Origin: Syngnathus acus | Lineage: Eukaryota > Chordata > Actinopteri > Syngnathiformes > Syngnathidae | Length of the DNA stretch: 64,000 bases | Assembly: GCF_901709675.1 (NCBI RefSeq) | Contig: NC_051088.1 | Span: 18,921,193-18,985,192, forward strand | Direction: 5' to 3' | Shown: positions 49,396 through 61,392 of the stretch, piece after piece | Layout of the letters: every line of letters begins with the position of its first letter | Numbering within the stretch: the first letter of the stretch is position 1 | Position numbers and translations under genes: made by a program | The notes under the pieces: generated by a model | The model's input: the letters and a program-made list of their open reading frames with translations, nothing else | The model's database searches: none | What the model was told of the DNA's origin: nothing

Positions 49396-51446
49396 GTGAG
49401 TAAAAGTGGACGGAGTCGCACGCTGATAAACGAATATTAATCTGGACGCCATATGTATTGCCATATCGACGTTGGCAAAACGAGAGAGATGATTCATTTC
49501 GGTTAGCGGCTAGCTTTTGTTGTGCATCGCTACGAAGCCCTGGGTTGGGTTTGAAAACACGTTCATATTCTCCGGAGGAGAGAAGAGGAAATTTAGCCGA
49601 TGAATAACATGCGCTCATCGAATATGCTAACTCGCAGTTCCTCGTTCCACTAGCTTAATGTTGGGGTATATCATACAGCAATGGCTGCTTTCGGCGGATG
49701 TCGAGTTCATTCATTTTTGTGCCGAGCATATAGCACATTTCTTAATATTGTGCAACACCTATTTGACATCTGCTCAAGCTCATTCAGATTGATAGTGTTT
49801 GAATGTCGAACATTGGGTGACACGACCCATCCTTAAAGTGAAGTAAACCCATCTTTGTAAATATGCTACTACCGGTACTCTCCTCTAAAACAGATTGGAG
49901 AACTAACAAACAACAAGACTGATTTGAACGATTGTATCGACCGCCCATCCAAAATGAAAGGGACAAACACATTGACACAATGCATTACGATCACCTTGTT
50001 TGCATGAGAAAGTTGAAGTCAAACTGTAACACCACAAAACCTCACACATTTATTTTCTTAAAAACATTTTTGCCACAGTGCTGTTTTTATAATCTAATGT
50101 TTTGCTCATAATGTCTTATTTTCTTGAATGCACAATAGTTAAATAGTCATTCTCGGTTCTTCCAAGAAAGTGGACTCACGTTTTCGAAACTCAGCTTTTT
50201 GTCTTTTGTAGTAACCATGATCTTGAGTAAACACAAGAGAAACTTGGCCTGCAAATGGTAGATATGGTTTGGATTGACTTTCGTTTGCAGAATCACTTCA
50301 CTTTTTTTTGCCATCTTTACAATGTCCCTCTCATTCATTACATAATACTTCTCTGACACTTTTCATGCAGGAAGTACTCTTTTTTTTTGTGTGTGTGTTC
50401 TCAAGTGACCAAATAACATTTCATCTGTAACATGGACATCAGTCCCAACAATCCGAATAATTTGATGTTAATTTAATCGTGAGCCTAAACGACTGTTGTA
50501 TATTTAACCGTTGACTTACATGTTTAATTTACAAGTTTGCGAGCCTTGAACCTAATGAAGTTCTCCTTGAGGCAATGCCGCCCGTTTCATCTGAGCTTTT
50601 CCATCTGCTCACATTATCTGTTTGCCTACTTTATTTACTTTTGTTTATGCTGCTTAGCTTTTGACTCAAGCACTCCCAAGCTGTACACATAAAAGCCTTC
50701 TTGTGCATTGTACTACCTGACACGGCCGTTTATCGCACCACCTGGTTAATGGTAAATTGTTCCAGAAGGAAGATATGTTTGCACATAAACACAGACCCAG
50801 GGCCCCTGTGTTTACAGTAGTCATGGCAGCACTCAGTTATTCAACAAATAGACCAAGCATGTTCCTCTCACAGTTTCAGAGGAGACTGTTTGCAATGTGT
50901 ACCGTACGTAGCTTGTTTGTTTCTTTTACGTTGTAACCGGGTTGATTGCTAACCGAATTTCAGATAATAGTGAATAAAAGCATAGTGTTTTACCATTGAG
51001 CTTGCTTTGGTAACTTTTTGGAGAGTAGTTGTTGCCTTGCTGGATGTGTTTGGGTGTCCGCGCCTTAAAATCAAGCAATAACTCTCAAGGCTTTTAACGG
51101 TGTTGTTCAGTTTCAAACACATAATGGCGTAAATAGTTGGGGAAACCACGTTCGGACAAATCTCCAAGCGTATGTTTATTTCTGAAATGGAAAACAATTT
51201 TCATTTACGCTGAGCCCATCTTTAAGTGCTGTGTAACGCCTTTAGGCAACATATCCTTATTACACTTGTCGCCTCTGTATGCGCTTTTTTGCCTCGCTTG
51301 CTTGCTCCAGAATTTGTCAATGCCTTGCTGAGATGCTAATATAGTTTGAAAGGCCAAGTGCCAATATGAAGCATTGTCCGTGGCTTGGGGTCATGAAGAA
51401 CCAAACTCTCTATAACAGGTCAACTAACAATCTGTTGTAACTGCCC

Positions 51447-51721
51447 CAACTAGTCTCAACACGGCATTCTGATTAATATTGCGTTTGTGGAATATGAGTT
51501 AAACAGCAAAAATTCTCCCATTTTTATCCATCTCAGGCTCACCAGTTTTCTGGAGCTGAGCTTTGATTGGTTGTGACTTGATACCTGGTGACTGTGATGT
51601 CATTTTCAATCGACAACAAATGGCAAAATGGCCATCCCCTGAGATGGATAAAAACGGAAAAACGTTTAACTCACATTCCACAAACAAAACATCAATCAGA
51701 AGACGGTGTTTCGACCAGTTG
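51447..51721. repeat. foldback inverted-repeat element in foxp1 intron 1
   Basis: Left arm 51447-51535 is the imperfect reverse complement of right arm 51639-51721. The shared core includes GTTTGTGGAATRTGAGTTAA and TTTTTATCCATCTCAG, with a loop of about 100 bp between. Just right of the element comes 'aatttgggggttgacttccc', a phrase seen in fish MITEs. This is a non-autonomous DNA element or a duplicated inverted insertion. It would form a long RNA hairpin in the foxp1 pre-mRNA. Confidence 0.75.
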
Positions 51722-52055
51722 AGCTGTACAGAACACATTATTACAAACGAAATTTGGGGGTTGACTTCCCCTTTAAGTGATCTTAATTTTTGCTATGGCT
51801 ACTTTGTAACTGGTAGCTTACTTAAAGTACATAATTTAAAAACTATGTAGCCAATCCCCTCATGTTCATTATGCCACCAAGATGTTCCTACTGTGGGTAT
51901 AAACGGTAGTTGGAATTTATCATGCTCCTTGACTTGACTTTTAAATAACCTCACCATTGAGATTTGTATTTTCTGTCTACCATTATGCCACAGTTTTCAT
52001 CCAGCTGTTTCCATTGACACCACTTGTTTGTTTTTCTCAGGTCAGTGAAGTCCAG

Positions 52056-52416
52056 ATGCACGAGTCTGGGTCAGAACCAACTAGCCACGCCATTCCAGCT
52101 GTTAGGACACAGAACGGGAAAAATGCTGAGAATGACAGTCGACTAAGGAGCGGCCATACTCCTCCCCCAGAGTCACCCAGGGTCAGTTTATTCTTGTTGG
52201 TTTCCCTTTCTTATACAAATCCTGATTGTTCAGTCTCACTTTGGTAACATCACCTCAGTATTGGAGCATTGCTCGCATTTCGCGAGCACTTTTGCTCAAT
52301 GCACACATTGAAGAGCACCGTGTGACATTTCTGTGTGAATTATGGCAGATAGATTGATAGAGGGATGGATTGATGGGCGGGCGGACGGACGGACGGATGG
52401 ATGGATAGATACTCTG

Positions 52417-52509
<93 letters not shown>

Positions 52510-55500
52510 GTGAGGTTTTTGTTTTGCGAGTGCAATGTAGCCTTGAACCCCTCACTGTGTCTTTATATTATTGTTGAAAGTTAGCACTGAGAGGGGTGCA
52601 GGGATTTTGAAAGGGAGGGAGTTGAGAGGGGGATTTTCTTTTAGCTCTTGTCCTGAGCCCCCCACCCCCCACACACAGTTTTTGCCTGTTTAACGGTTTC
52701 AATCAACTCCTTTTTGTGCCCGGTTTGTGCGTCTGCTAGGGAAAGTCACGTGTCTGTGATTGTGCAATATAATATTGTGGGTGTTTTTGCAGTTGCTTGT
52801 GCTTTGCAGGATACGTGTTAGTATTAAATTTTAGTGCTTTTTTTTTGCATCCATGTGTGCGTTTGGCTGTCAGTCATCTCGGAGTTCACAAGACCAGTCT
52901 TGCAGGAACAGATCTGTGTTTACACTCGGCTGCTCACTGGTATGACTCTCAACAATAACAACAACACAAGATGTTTGGACTTGCTGGCTGCCATGGTAAC
53001 AGGGATTAGGCAAAGGCTGTTGTTGTGTTGATGGTGTCCACAGAAAAACAGAGGGGCCAACCAGCTCTGCCTGTCTGTCTGTGGGGTAGACCTGTTTTTT
53101 TTCATGGCTTTTGTGGCCACCTTGACTGCATTGAATCTCATAAGAAAGGCCAAACAAGGAGGCCGTCGACTGTTATTGTTAGCCCACAGCCCCAGTGAAA
53201 TTCTCCGTCAGTTTGTTTACCCGACTCTAAACAGACTCTGCCTCAGAGAGATGTTTGTTTGTGGTTCAGACCTTAATTAAAATATGAATCCTGCATTCTG
53301 TTTTTCATAAACAGGCTCTGCCTGCTTTTTATTCATTATTTAGTCTCTGTGCAATTTTGATGACTTTGTTTATGTTTACTACAAACATTGCCAGAGCAGT
53401 GAGGCGCTCGACAGGGAGCGGAGTGGGGGTTGGTAGATTGCTGCATGCTCAGTAGAGGATGTTGTTTATGTGGCACTGGTTGTTTTTGTTGTTGTTGTTT
53501 TGATGGCAGTCTAATTCCCCCGCGGTCATCTGCTGTTGTTTGGTACGTTTTGATCTGAAACGGATTGACAGAACTTTCTGCACTAGAAGGTGAGTTGGGA
53601 AAATGATCACGCACAAACGTTACGTTGATGTTTCACGTTACAAGTTTCTTTGATGGTATGGCATGCGTCATGCGGGCCAGAACACTTATACATGTGTGTC
53701 AGACTCCCGGCCCATTTTTATGTGGCCTGCAACTTTGAAAACAATACATTCCACTTTACCAACCCAAGTGATCATAAACATATCCTTCAACATTTTGTAA
53801 TTTTACACAAAATCCTAGGGGTATATCAATTTTTGATTACCGAGAGTGAGAGAAAATAAGGATAGTCCTAAAATGTCAAAATAAACTATTGACGGACGTG
53901 AAAGTAAATACTGATCTGTCAAGGACATGAAATGGTATGAAAGCTCTGCTATTGAACACGGCCGATGTTTAATTTATACAATTGCCGTTTGTACATACAA
54001 ATGCAGAAGCAAGAAATGCCTCCTGTAAATGCGCATTTGTTATCAGAGAAAGACCATGTGGGATGCTGAAGTCAAATGGATGAACATGCAGTCCCCGCTC
54101 ATCTGTATTGGCGCATCCACGTTTGCATACATTCTTTTAAAGCTTCATTGCACCGGTTGTAAACAAACTGTTGGTGTCCATTGCCAAAGAGCTCTATTTT
54201 TGTTTCGTCCGCCCAGAAAATATTTTCCCAGAAGGATTGTGTTTTGTCCAGGTACTCCTTGACAAAATGTAGCTTTTCCTTTTTATATGCTTGCCTCCAC
54301 AAATGCTTCCAGTTTGGCTTTCATAGCTTTCGTTTTGAAACAAAGGAATACAAAGGTCTTTGGGGATGGCTTCAGATACAAATTGGAGGTCTTGTGCTTG
54401 CAAATTACAGTACGACCTTCTAATGTCTTCAGACAGCTCATTTGTTTTTACCATTGTGACAATGGAAAAGGGGACAACAGCAGGCCTTTTAAAACATAAG
54501 TCACAATTTGTTGCTTAATTCATGTCACATTGACAATTTAGAACAAACCGTTCTCATTTGTGATTTACTAAAGGTGAGTCACAATGTGTTTGCATACTGA
54601 TTTACAGGAAAGACTGCCAACGCCAGTGACACAGCGTACTTTTGAGTTTTCTATTTTCCCTCTCATTGTTCATTGTTTTAGTTGTTTATCAGTTGCTCTT
54701 TCATTGAAAAGGGTCTCTGTAGAAAAGAAGCATTTTGTAATTAGTCTACAACAATTGTAACAATAGTATTCTTAGCTCTGACATTTGTTGTCATAAGATA
54801 TTGAACCACTAAAATGAGATTTTGAGTAGATACGACAGCCTACATTTCTTTTTGAAGCTCCGTTTTAAGGTAAATTGACTTCTTAATAACAACTTTAATA
54901 ATGTGTCCTAGTATGCGTTTGATTTGTGGTTCTGTTTCATGTTTGTAAAGCGTGTTCAAACACGTGTGACTCGTCACCACCCAACCAACAAGGGCATTCT
55001 TATCAAGTGCATTCGTAATATGTTTACTCAAGCGTTTCATCTTGTTTTTCTCTCTGCCAGTGTTTTCATCACTGTCAGTGACACCACACCCCGTTTTTCC
55101 CTTTGTGCTTTGTGTGTGAGTCTGTTTAAAAGTTCACAAAAACACCCACTGGCCAGTAGTGAAAAGGTCCATTTCCTCTGTTGTGTTGCCGGTCGTAATG
55201 TATGAAAGGATGGATGGAGCACTCGCTGCATACAGTGGCCCCTGGATGTACTGCATATGCCTATTCTGTGTGATATGGCATTCAAAATTTTGGACAACCA
55301 AATTCTGTTGATTCTCAGCCTTATATTTGTGACAAGTTAGTGGATATCACACAACAATAATTACCACTTCTCCAAAAACAGTGGACCTGTCGTTTTATCA
55401 GCCCTTGCCTATTTGCAGACACAAAATACATCATCTCAATTTTTTCCTCAGGTTTTGATCAATCACATTGGACGTGCATTTGTTTGCGTGCTCTAGGACT

Positions 55501-58500
55501 GCACAACTGTGCAGCAAAGTTGGCTTGTTCGGCAGATGCGATTTTTTTGGTTGTGCCTCTGTTAGTTGATAAGCTCCCACATCTGTTTGCATGCTCTTGC
55601 TTGACATTTTGCCCATTGTTTCACATAATTAGATCTTTGATGATGTCAGGAATTAATCCTTGGCTGGGCTGTTGATTCATCCTCAATGTCCTGGTTGTCA
55701 CAGGTTCCAACATCGTCATCCATGATGACCCCACCAGCTGAGGCTCCGCCGCAGCAGCAGCCGCAGCAACAGCAGCAAGCGGTGCAGCAGCAGGTTCTCA
55801 GCCCTCAGCAGATCCAAGCCCTCTTCCAGCAGCAGACGGCCCTCATGCTGCACCAGGTACTGCGTCTGGAAGGGGGTACAACCCGTCAGTTTGGTCTGAT
55901 TCTTGTTTTATGTGCAGCAACAAATTCAAGAGGTCTTCAAGAATCAGCAAGAGCAGCTAAATATGCAGCTGCTCCAACAGAAGAATGCAGGGATTGTTAG
56001 CCAGGAGGTAAGTGGACATATTTGCACCTCTTACCTCCACACAGATGCACATCTGTGAATATAAATACCGATGCCCAGTGTGACAAACATACTTCTCATA
56101 AATCCATCAACATGAAATTAGCAGAATGAAGAGGCACTTGGCTGAGAGCAGGTGTGGGTGTGTGCATGCAGGAAATGTTTTGTTTCTTTCTAAATGTGCT
56201 TGTCTTCCACAAGAGGTATGCAGACAATAAAGGGAGTCTTTCTGACCACATTAGTCGATCCTTTGGGAGTACTGTAGAACTAAAGTGAAATAATCGCATT
56301 AGCTTGTAACAGTAAGTCCAACATCCCTTCCCATTAATGCTGTCACCGCTCGTCAACCGCTAACTGACTTTTTGTTGTCTTTGGGCTTGCAGTATTTGAA
56401 GAGATTGGAACCGTTTTGTTGTTGTTTGTGCCCATTCGTAAATCACTCCCTTTGTGTCCTAGCTTACGGCACAGCAGATTGCCATCCAGCAGCAACTTCT
56501 TCAGGCGCAGCAGCAGCATCTGCTCAACCTGCAGAGGCAAGGCCTGCTCTCTGTGCTCCCCACCAGTCTTACCGGTACGTCGGCAATCCAGGAGGTGAAG
56601 CTCGGACAGGCAGATGGACAGACTCTTAACACGCCGTTGGGTTTTCTAGGCTGTGAAAATGGCACGTTATCCACGGGCGGAGACTCCAGGGAGTCGTCCA
56701 ATCACCAGTCTGCGACCAACGGACACCCCGCTCTCCTGAAAAGGAAGGAAAGGTGCTTTCCTGTGAAAACTTTCATACATCCTGTTCTGCAGTATTGTGG
56801 GCCTGTACTTTCGTTTACTTACACATCCAGAGATGCATCACTGACACCGGTGGTATTTTCTGACTTGTTCCAGCGCCTCGCTCGATGAAAACGTGCCCAG
56901 TAGCCACGCTCTCTACGGGAACGGCATGTGTAAATGGCCCGGCTGTGAGACAGTCTTTGGAGACTTTCTGGCATTTCTCAAGTGAGTCGTGGCTTGTTGC
57001 TGCAACACTGATTGGACCCTTTGGTGGTGCTTATTTATTTCTGTCCAGGTACTGTTTGTGAGATGTCTTGATGAGTGACGTGTTTTGGCTTTCCATCCCA
57101 TCTGATTTTTTTTAAGGCGTGCTCTTTCCGATATTGATCCGAGACTGATCCCCGAAGGTGTGGAAGGAATCATATACTGATTAAAAGGATTATTTGCGTG
57201 TTTTGCTACACTTAGAACACATTGAACAGTAGCCACAAAATGGTACCCAAGTGGCACTGCAAACCTGTGCCTCAAATCAGACGCCTGGAGATACTGGTGC
57301 CCGGACAAGGAATACTGGCAAATTGAGAAAAAGAGAAATCCTACCCGTGTGTATTTATAGGCAAGTTAGTTCAGACTATCAGCAAAACTTCCTGAAATGT
57401 TTTATTCAGTCTCAAATCTAGTTTTGAAAAACTTTGGCTAGTGTATCACAAAGTTATACAACCAGTGTGTGCATGACAAGTCCAGACAAAAAACAGGAAA
57501 AAGAATAATTTATGCATTTTCTACCGCTGGCACATTTAACACGTTCACTTCCAGCCGCGATGTTTGCTGTTCTTAAATCTGCTCTTGAATGTGTTTTTTC
57601 CCCGCAGGCATTTGAACAGTGAACACACGCTTGACGACAAAAGCACTGCACAGTGTCGTGTGCAGATGCAAGTGGTTCAGCAGCTGGAACTACAGGTTTG
57701 TTTCAAGTAGTTTGTTTCATCAAAGAAAGTCAACTTTGTAGCGTTAGCTACAGTTATATAAAATGTCTGCCAGCTATGGTGTCATGTTGGTTTCACACTA
57801 CGTCTGGAACCAGAAATGGCATTTTTTGACAAGCTTACACCTCCATCCGTGCCAGATAATAAGCCAGTGTGTTTTTGTCACATCACAGACAGTGAACTTA
57901 GCACCTCTCTATTTCATGTGCTTTGAACATAGCTAAAGAAAGACAAAGAGCGACTTCAAGCAATGATGGCTCACCTGAAGTCGTCGGAGCCCAAAGTTGC
58001 CGCTCAGCCCGTAAGTTTGCCGATGAACGCTTTGATGGTAGATTGCACGGTTCAAGGGATATCATTCCAATGTTTTGGTTTTTCTCTTAATTTGTTTTTC
58101 CTTTGCAGGCAAACCTTGTGCCTAACATGTCCTTCTCCCAGGCAACGCCGCCCAAAGGTCCCCATATGAGCTTGTCCCAGAGCGCCACGGCGCCTTCCAC
58201 GCCCCTGACGCCCCTGTCCGAATCCCCCTCGGTCCTTACTCCCAGCGGTGGCTTCAACGGAACCCCTGTACGCAGACGGTACAGCCGCTCTGTCAGCCAA
58301 GGTGAATGCCAAACATCCACAGACACCTGACCACGACGGGGAAAAAAAGAGCATTTTGAATTTGGAAAAGCATATTCATTGGAAATTTGAGAGTAAGATT
58401 GTTGTTTTTGAACAGATATCGTTGATAATAAGGAGTTCTACCTGAGCACGGAAGTTAGACCGCCATTTACATACGCGTCGCTCATACGACAGGTAAAGGC

Positions 58501-59564
58501 TATGTTTGATGAAAACGCAAAATGGTGTGTTTGCAAGAATTTGCAATTGTTCTCTTTACTTTTGGAATATTTCCTTCATCTTCCTCAGGCAATATACGAG
58601 TCACCGCGCAATCAGTTGACTTTAAATGAAATCTACAACTGGTTCACAAGAAACTTTGCCTATTTCCGACGCAACGCGGCCACATGGAAGGTACGGCTGC
58701 CAGTTGGTGTCAATCGTCTGCGTATCGTAATGTATTATTTTCTGGAAATGTCCAGAATGCTGTCAGACACAACCTGAGCCTCCATAAGTGCTTTGTACGC
58801 CTGGAGAACGTGAAGGGAGCCGTGTGGACGGTGGACGAGATCGAGTTCCACAGACGAAGGCCCCAGAAGGCAGCCGGTAATGGGTGAGTTGGCTAATGCC
58901 TTGTTGACGCCACAACATCTCAGACCCAACGTTCCGCACGAATGTTTTTGGGAGGTTTGGCGTCTGAGACTTAGTCATTTCCCACCAAGCCCTGACTTGC
59001 TTTTTTTCTTTTCTTTGCAATTACAGCTCCCTCTTAAAAAACCGACAGAGTTTAGCTGGGTCTGCTTCCCAGGTAGGCCTGTGGTGTGCGAAAAGGTCGT
59101 ACCTTGTTTGACAGGGACCTGGAAAAGTGGATCACCTCACACGAAACGATAATTGTGACTTTCTCAGGTTGGAAGTTTAGACTGCAACGCCTTCTACAAC
59201 CCGGGTGTGATGGGCAGCATCCCATTGCATTCCCTGCCCCACGTCCTCCAGGAGCAGATGAACGGCGCCCTTGCCAACGGGTCCGGCTACCAAAGCGACA
59301 GCAGCGCCACGCAATCGCCACCGCAAGCTTTGTATGCCCCCCACGCGCAGTACTGAATGATTGCTGATGAAATGCGTTTAACACGCCACTTTTGTTCATT
59401 GAACCAGCATCAAAGAGGAGCAAGAAGATGGGGAAATCTGTGAAAATTACCCTTACGAATCTCCCGAGAGCACAGATGAGCACGGCCACAGCCCGGAGAC
59501 GAACCGCGACGACAACAACGGCAGCCCGGAGCGGCTTCGTCTGGACCGCGTGCCCTCTCTCTGA
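52056..59564 (+). CDS. foxp1: forkhead box P1-like transcription factor (divergent, N-terminally short)
   Basis: Fifteen coding exons: 52056-52181, 55704-55856, 55918-56007, 56463-56574, 56650-56752, 56874-56981, 57608-57695, 57933-58010, 58109-58301, 58416-58492, 58589-58690, 58756-58883, 59027-59072, 59168-59331, 59408-59564, giving 574 residues (human FOXP1 677). Domains in order: a short Gln-rich region (about 60-160), a C2H2 zinc finger (214-237, CKWPGC...FLKHLNSEH), a leucine zipper (245-275, [13 protein letters not shown]), a forkhead domain (about 363-447, [13 protein letters not shown] to WTVDEIEF with the recognition helix [13 protein letters not shown] intact), and an acidic tail starting IKEE. 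Zipper and finger wording match FOXP1 better than FOXP2/4, and the eif4e3 neighbour agrees. A transcriptional repressor acting as a dimer. Odd points: the QQQ-rich exon encoding the 'ELLHFQQQQAL' block is missing, CtBP motif PLNLV reads PANLV (286-290), and FTRMFAY reads FTRNFAY. Several introns are only 61-76 bp. Confidence 0.9.
52377..52509. repeat. (GGAC/GGAT)n then (GATA)n microsatellite in foxp1 intron
   Basis: About eight GGAC/GGAT units from 52377 pass into about 23 perfect GATA units at 52417-52509. It lies some 200 bp downstream of the first coding exon. Confidence 0.97.
54099..54460 (-). mobile_element. Tc1/mariner transposase remnant in foxp1 intron
   Basis: On the - strand the frame opens [13 protein letters not shown] near 54454, the typical N-terminus of Tc1-like transposases. 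After a large internal loss it resumes with [20 protein letters not shown], then DETKIELFG, the catalytic 'DET' block. At least one frameshift separates the two halves. An internally deleted, inactive copy opposite to foxp1. Confidence 0.8.
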
Positions 59565-59833
59565 CCACGCGGTCCAAGATTTCAAAACCACGTATTCCAA
59601 AAGAGTCCCAAAGCAACTGCTTCATCGACATAACCAAACACTCTTGTTGTTCTTTTATTATTTATCAGTATTTCGGGGGGTTCTTTTTATCCAGTTTTTA
59701 ATTCTGTACAGTCAAGTGAGATCACACATGTGAAAACTGTCTTTTCATGGTTGATATTTTTTAAACACGAGCATGAGGAGCAGAGAAGCCAAAGGAAAGG
59801 GAACACGGATAGGGAGCACTTCACAATTAAAAA

Positions 59834-59839
59834 AATAAA
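59834..59839 (+). terminator. foxp1: candidate foxp1 polyadenylation signal
   Basis: AATAAA about 270 bp after the foxp1 stop in AT-rich sequence; another is near 60094. Which one is used cannot be told from sequence. Confidence 0.4.
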
Positions 59840-60289
59840 CAAAGAAAAAACAATAGTTGATTTTTATTTTAGTCATATTATATATACATTTGTAGAGATG
59901 ATTCTTGATATGTTCACTGCCTCCGTGATCGCATATATTTGTAACAATATCATCAGGTGATTAAAAAAACAGAATGTCTTTATACGTGTTGGTATTTTTC
60001 ACCCCCACCACAAACATTGCTGAATTTTCTCAAATTGAGCATGTATGAGTAGATGCTATAGATTTACCTTTTACTGTAGACCAACTCTATGAAGAATAAA
60101 TTCATCATGATAACTGTCAAAACTGTGTAGTTTGTTTTGTGAAATTGCTCCCATTGGGCGTTTCTCTTGTATCCAATTAAATCGGGGAGTTTATTCCAAT
60201 GGCGAACAAGATTTGAATTTCGACTCTCTACCCCCCAAATCTCTGGACAAAACATGGCTGTAAGTGTCTTGAGATTTCAAAAGTCGTGA

Positions 60290-60405
60290 TAAATTGTCTC
60301 TTCCCCGTCCCCCTCCCCTCATGTATGTCTTTGCCTTGTTCCCTGTAAGCGTCTTTGGGTTTTTGAAAAGCGCTATACAAATTTAATGAATTATTATTAT
60401 AAATC
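60290..60405 (+). mobile_element. 3' tail of an L2/CR1-type LINE or derived SINE
   Basis: The phrase 'gttccctgtaagcgtctttg' then 'tgaaaagcgctatacaaat' then TTATTATTAT is the standard 3' end of abundant fish L2-type elements. Only the tail is present, as expected of a 5'-truncated insertion between foxp1 and mdfic2. Confidence 0.78.
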
Positions 60406-60820
60406 GTCACAGAATGAATATTCTACTTCATCAGAATTGCAGCACAAGCAATACTGAATACTATTCAGTGAATAGCATTAGCATTCCAAATGCCACAATG
60501 GATTATTCCCTATAGAGTTATTAAATATTATAGTCGAAATATTACTACTTCTGGATCATCCCCTCTCTGCCATAGTTTCAGCAAAGATAACAGGTCAACA
60601 AGGCTGCGTGATGTGCAGGCTGTGAGTGTGGCTTTGAATTCATGCCTAATGATTGACACATTCTTTGTGTCTCTGATTGGTTGTCTTACCCCGGGCGTGG
60701 TGGGTTCTTAAACATCAAATTTGATGTGCAACATGGGGCCAGTGAGCACTGTTGAATATTTGAAGAACCGATTATTCTATGACATCACACGGTTAAGTGG
60801 CTCCCGATTGGCGAATAACA

Positions 60821-60924
60821 ATGGTTAAAGACGAGTGGAATTGGGACACAATGGATAGATACTCAGATCAAACACACAGAGGTCCGAATCCGCACTCTAC
60901 TGGAGTAATTAGCGACAAAGACAG
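60821..60924 (+). other. mdfic2: candidate upstream exon of mdfic2 with a short uORF
   Basis: A 34-codon open frame from ATG 60821 runs into a splice donor (ACAG then GTAATG, exon end 60924). Joined to the acceptor at 61389 the frame would read two more codons and stop at TGA 61394-61396, which overlaps the mdfic2 ATG (61393) as ATGA. It would therefore be a leader exon with an upstream frame rather than extra coding sequence. The link to mdfic2 is inferred only from spacing and strand. Confidence 0.35.
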
Positions 60925-61392
60925 GTAATGTGATATTTTAATTTTCTTCGATATATAAAATTTATTTTTGAAATAATTGAAATGATAACTAAACATGAGC
61001 ATTACACTGGTATTGATGTTTTCATTTTTACATTTTGAAATTAATTAAAATAAATTTGGGGGGCAAAGCTGATTCCAAATCTGCCCTCGTTTTTTCTTTA
61101 GCATGTTTTAATAATAATAATAAGGGTATGGTTCACCAGTGGGTGGATTTTTTTTCTGAAACGTCAAAGTTATAAATTACAATGCATGGTAAAATCTGTA
61201 TTGCCCAAGATTTTTATATGGAAATGGGAAAAAGTGAAGACATTTTTCTAAATATGCCAAAAATACATTAACATAAAATCATCTGTGAATAACATTAACT
61301 GTAGAACAGTACAGTGTTATTGTTGCTTCATGCAAAGAAATTTTGCCAAACTTTAATCGTTACAAAGTAACATTTTCTTTGCTCTGTAGAAG

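Noticed and set aside
52296-52555. ISYLSIYL-repeat frames on the - strand
   Set aside because: Direct translation of the GATA microsatellite.
54029-54499. Several + strand frames of 70-80 codons in the foxp1 intron
   Set aside because: Antisense shadows of the Tc1 transposase remnant.
52056-59564. Assignment of the forkhead gene as foxp4 or foxp2
   Set aside because: guca1b/oard1 linkage hints at FOXP4, but the zinc finger-zipper text ([24 protein letters not shown]) and the eif4e3/ppp4r2 neighbours fit FOXP1 better. A phylogeny would settle it.
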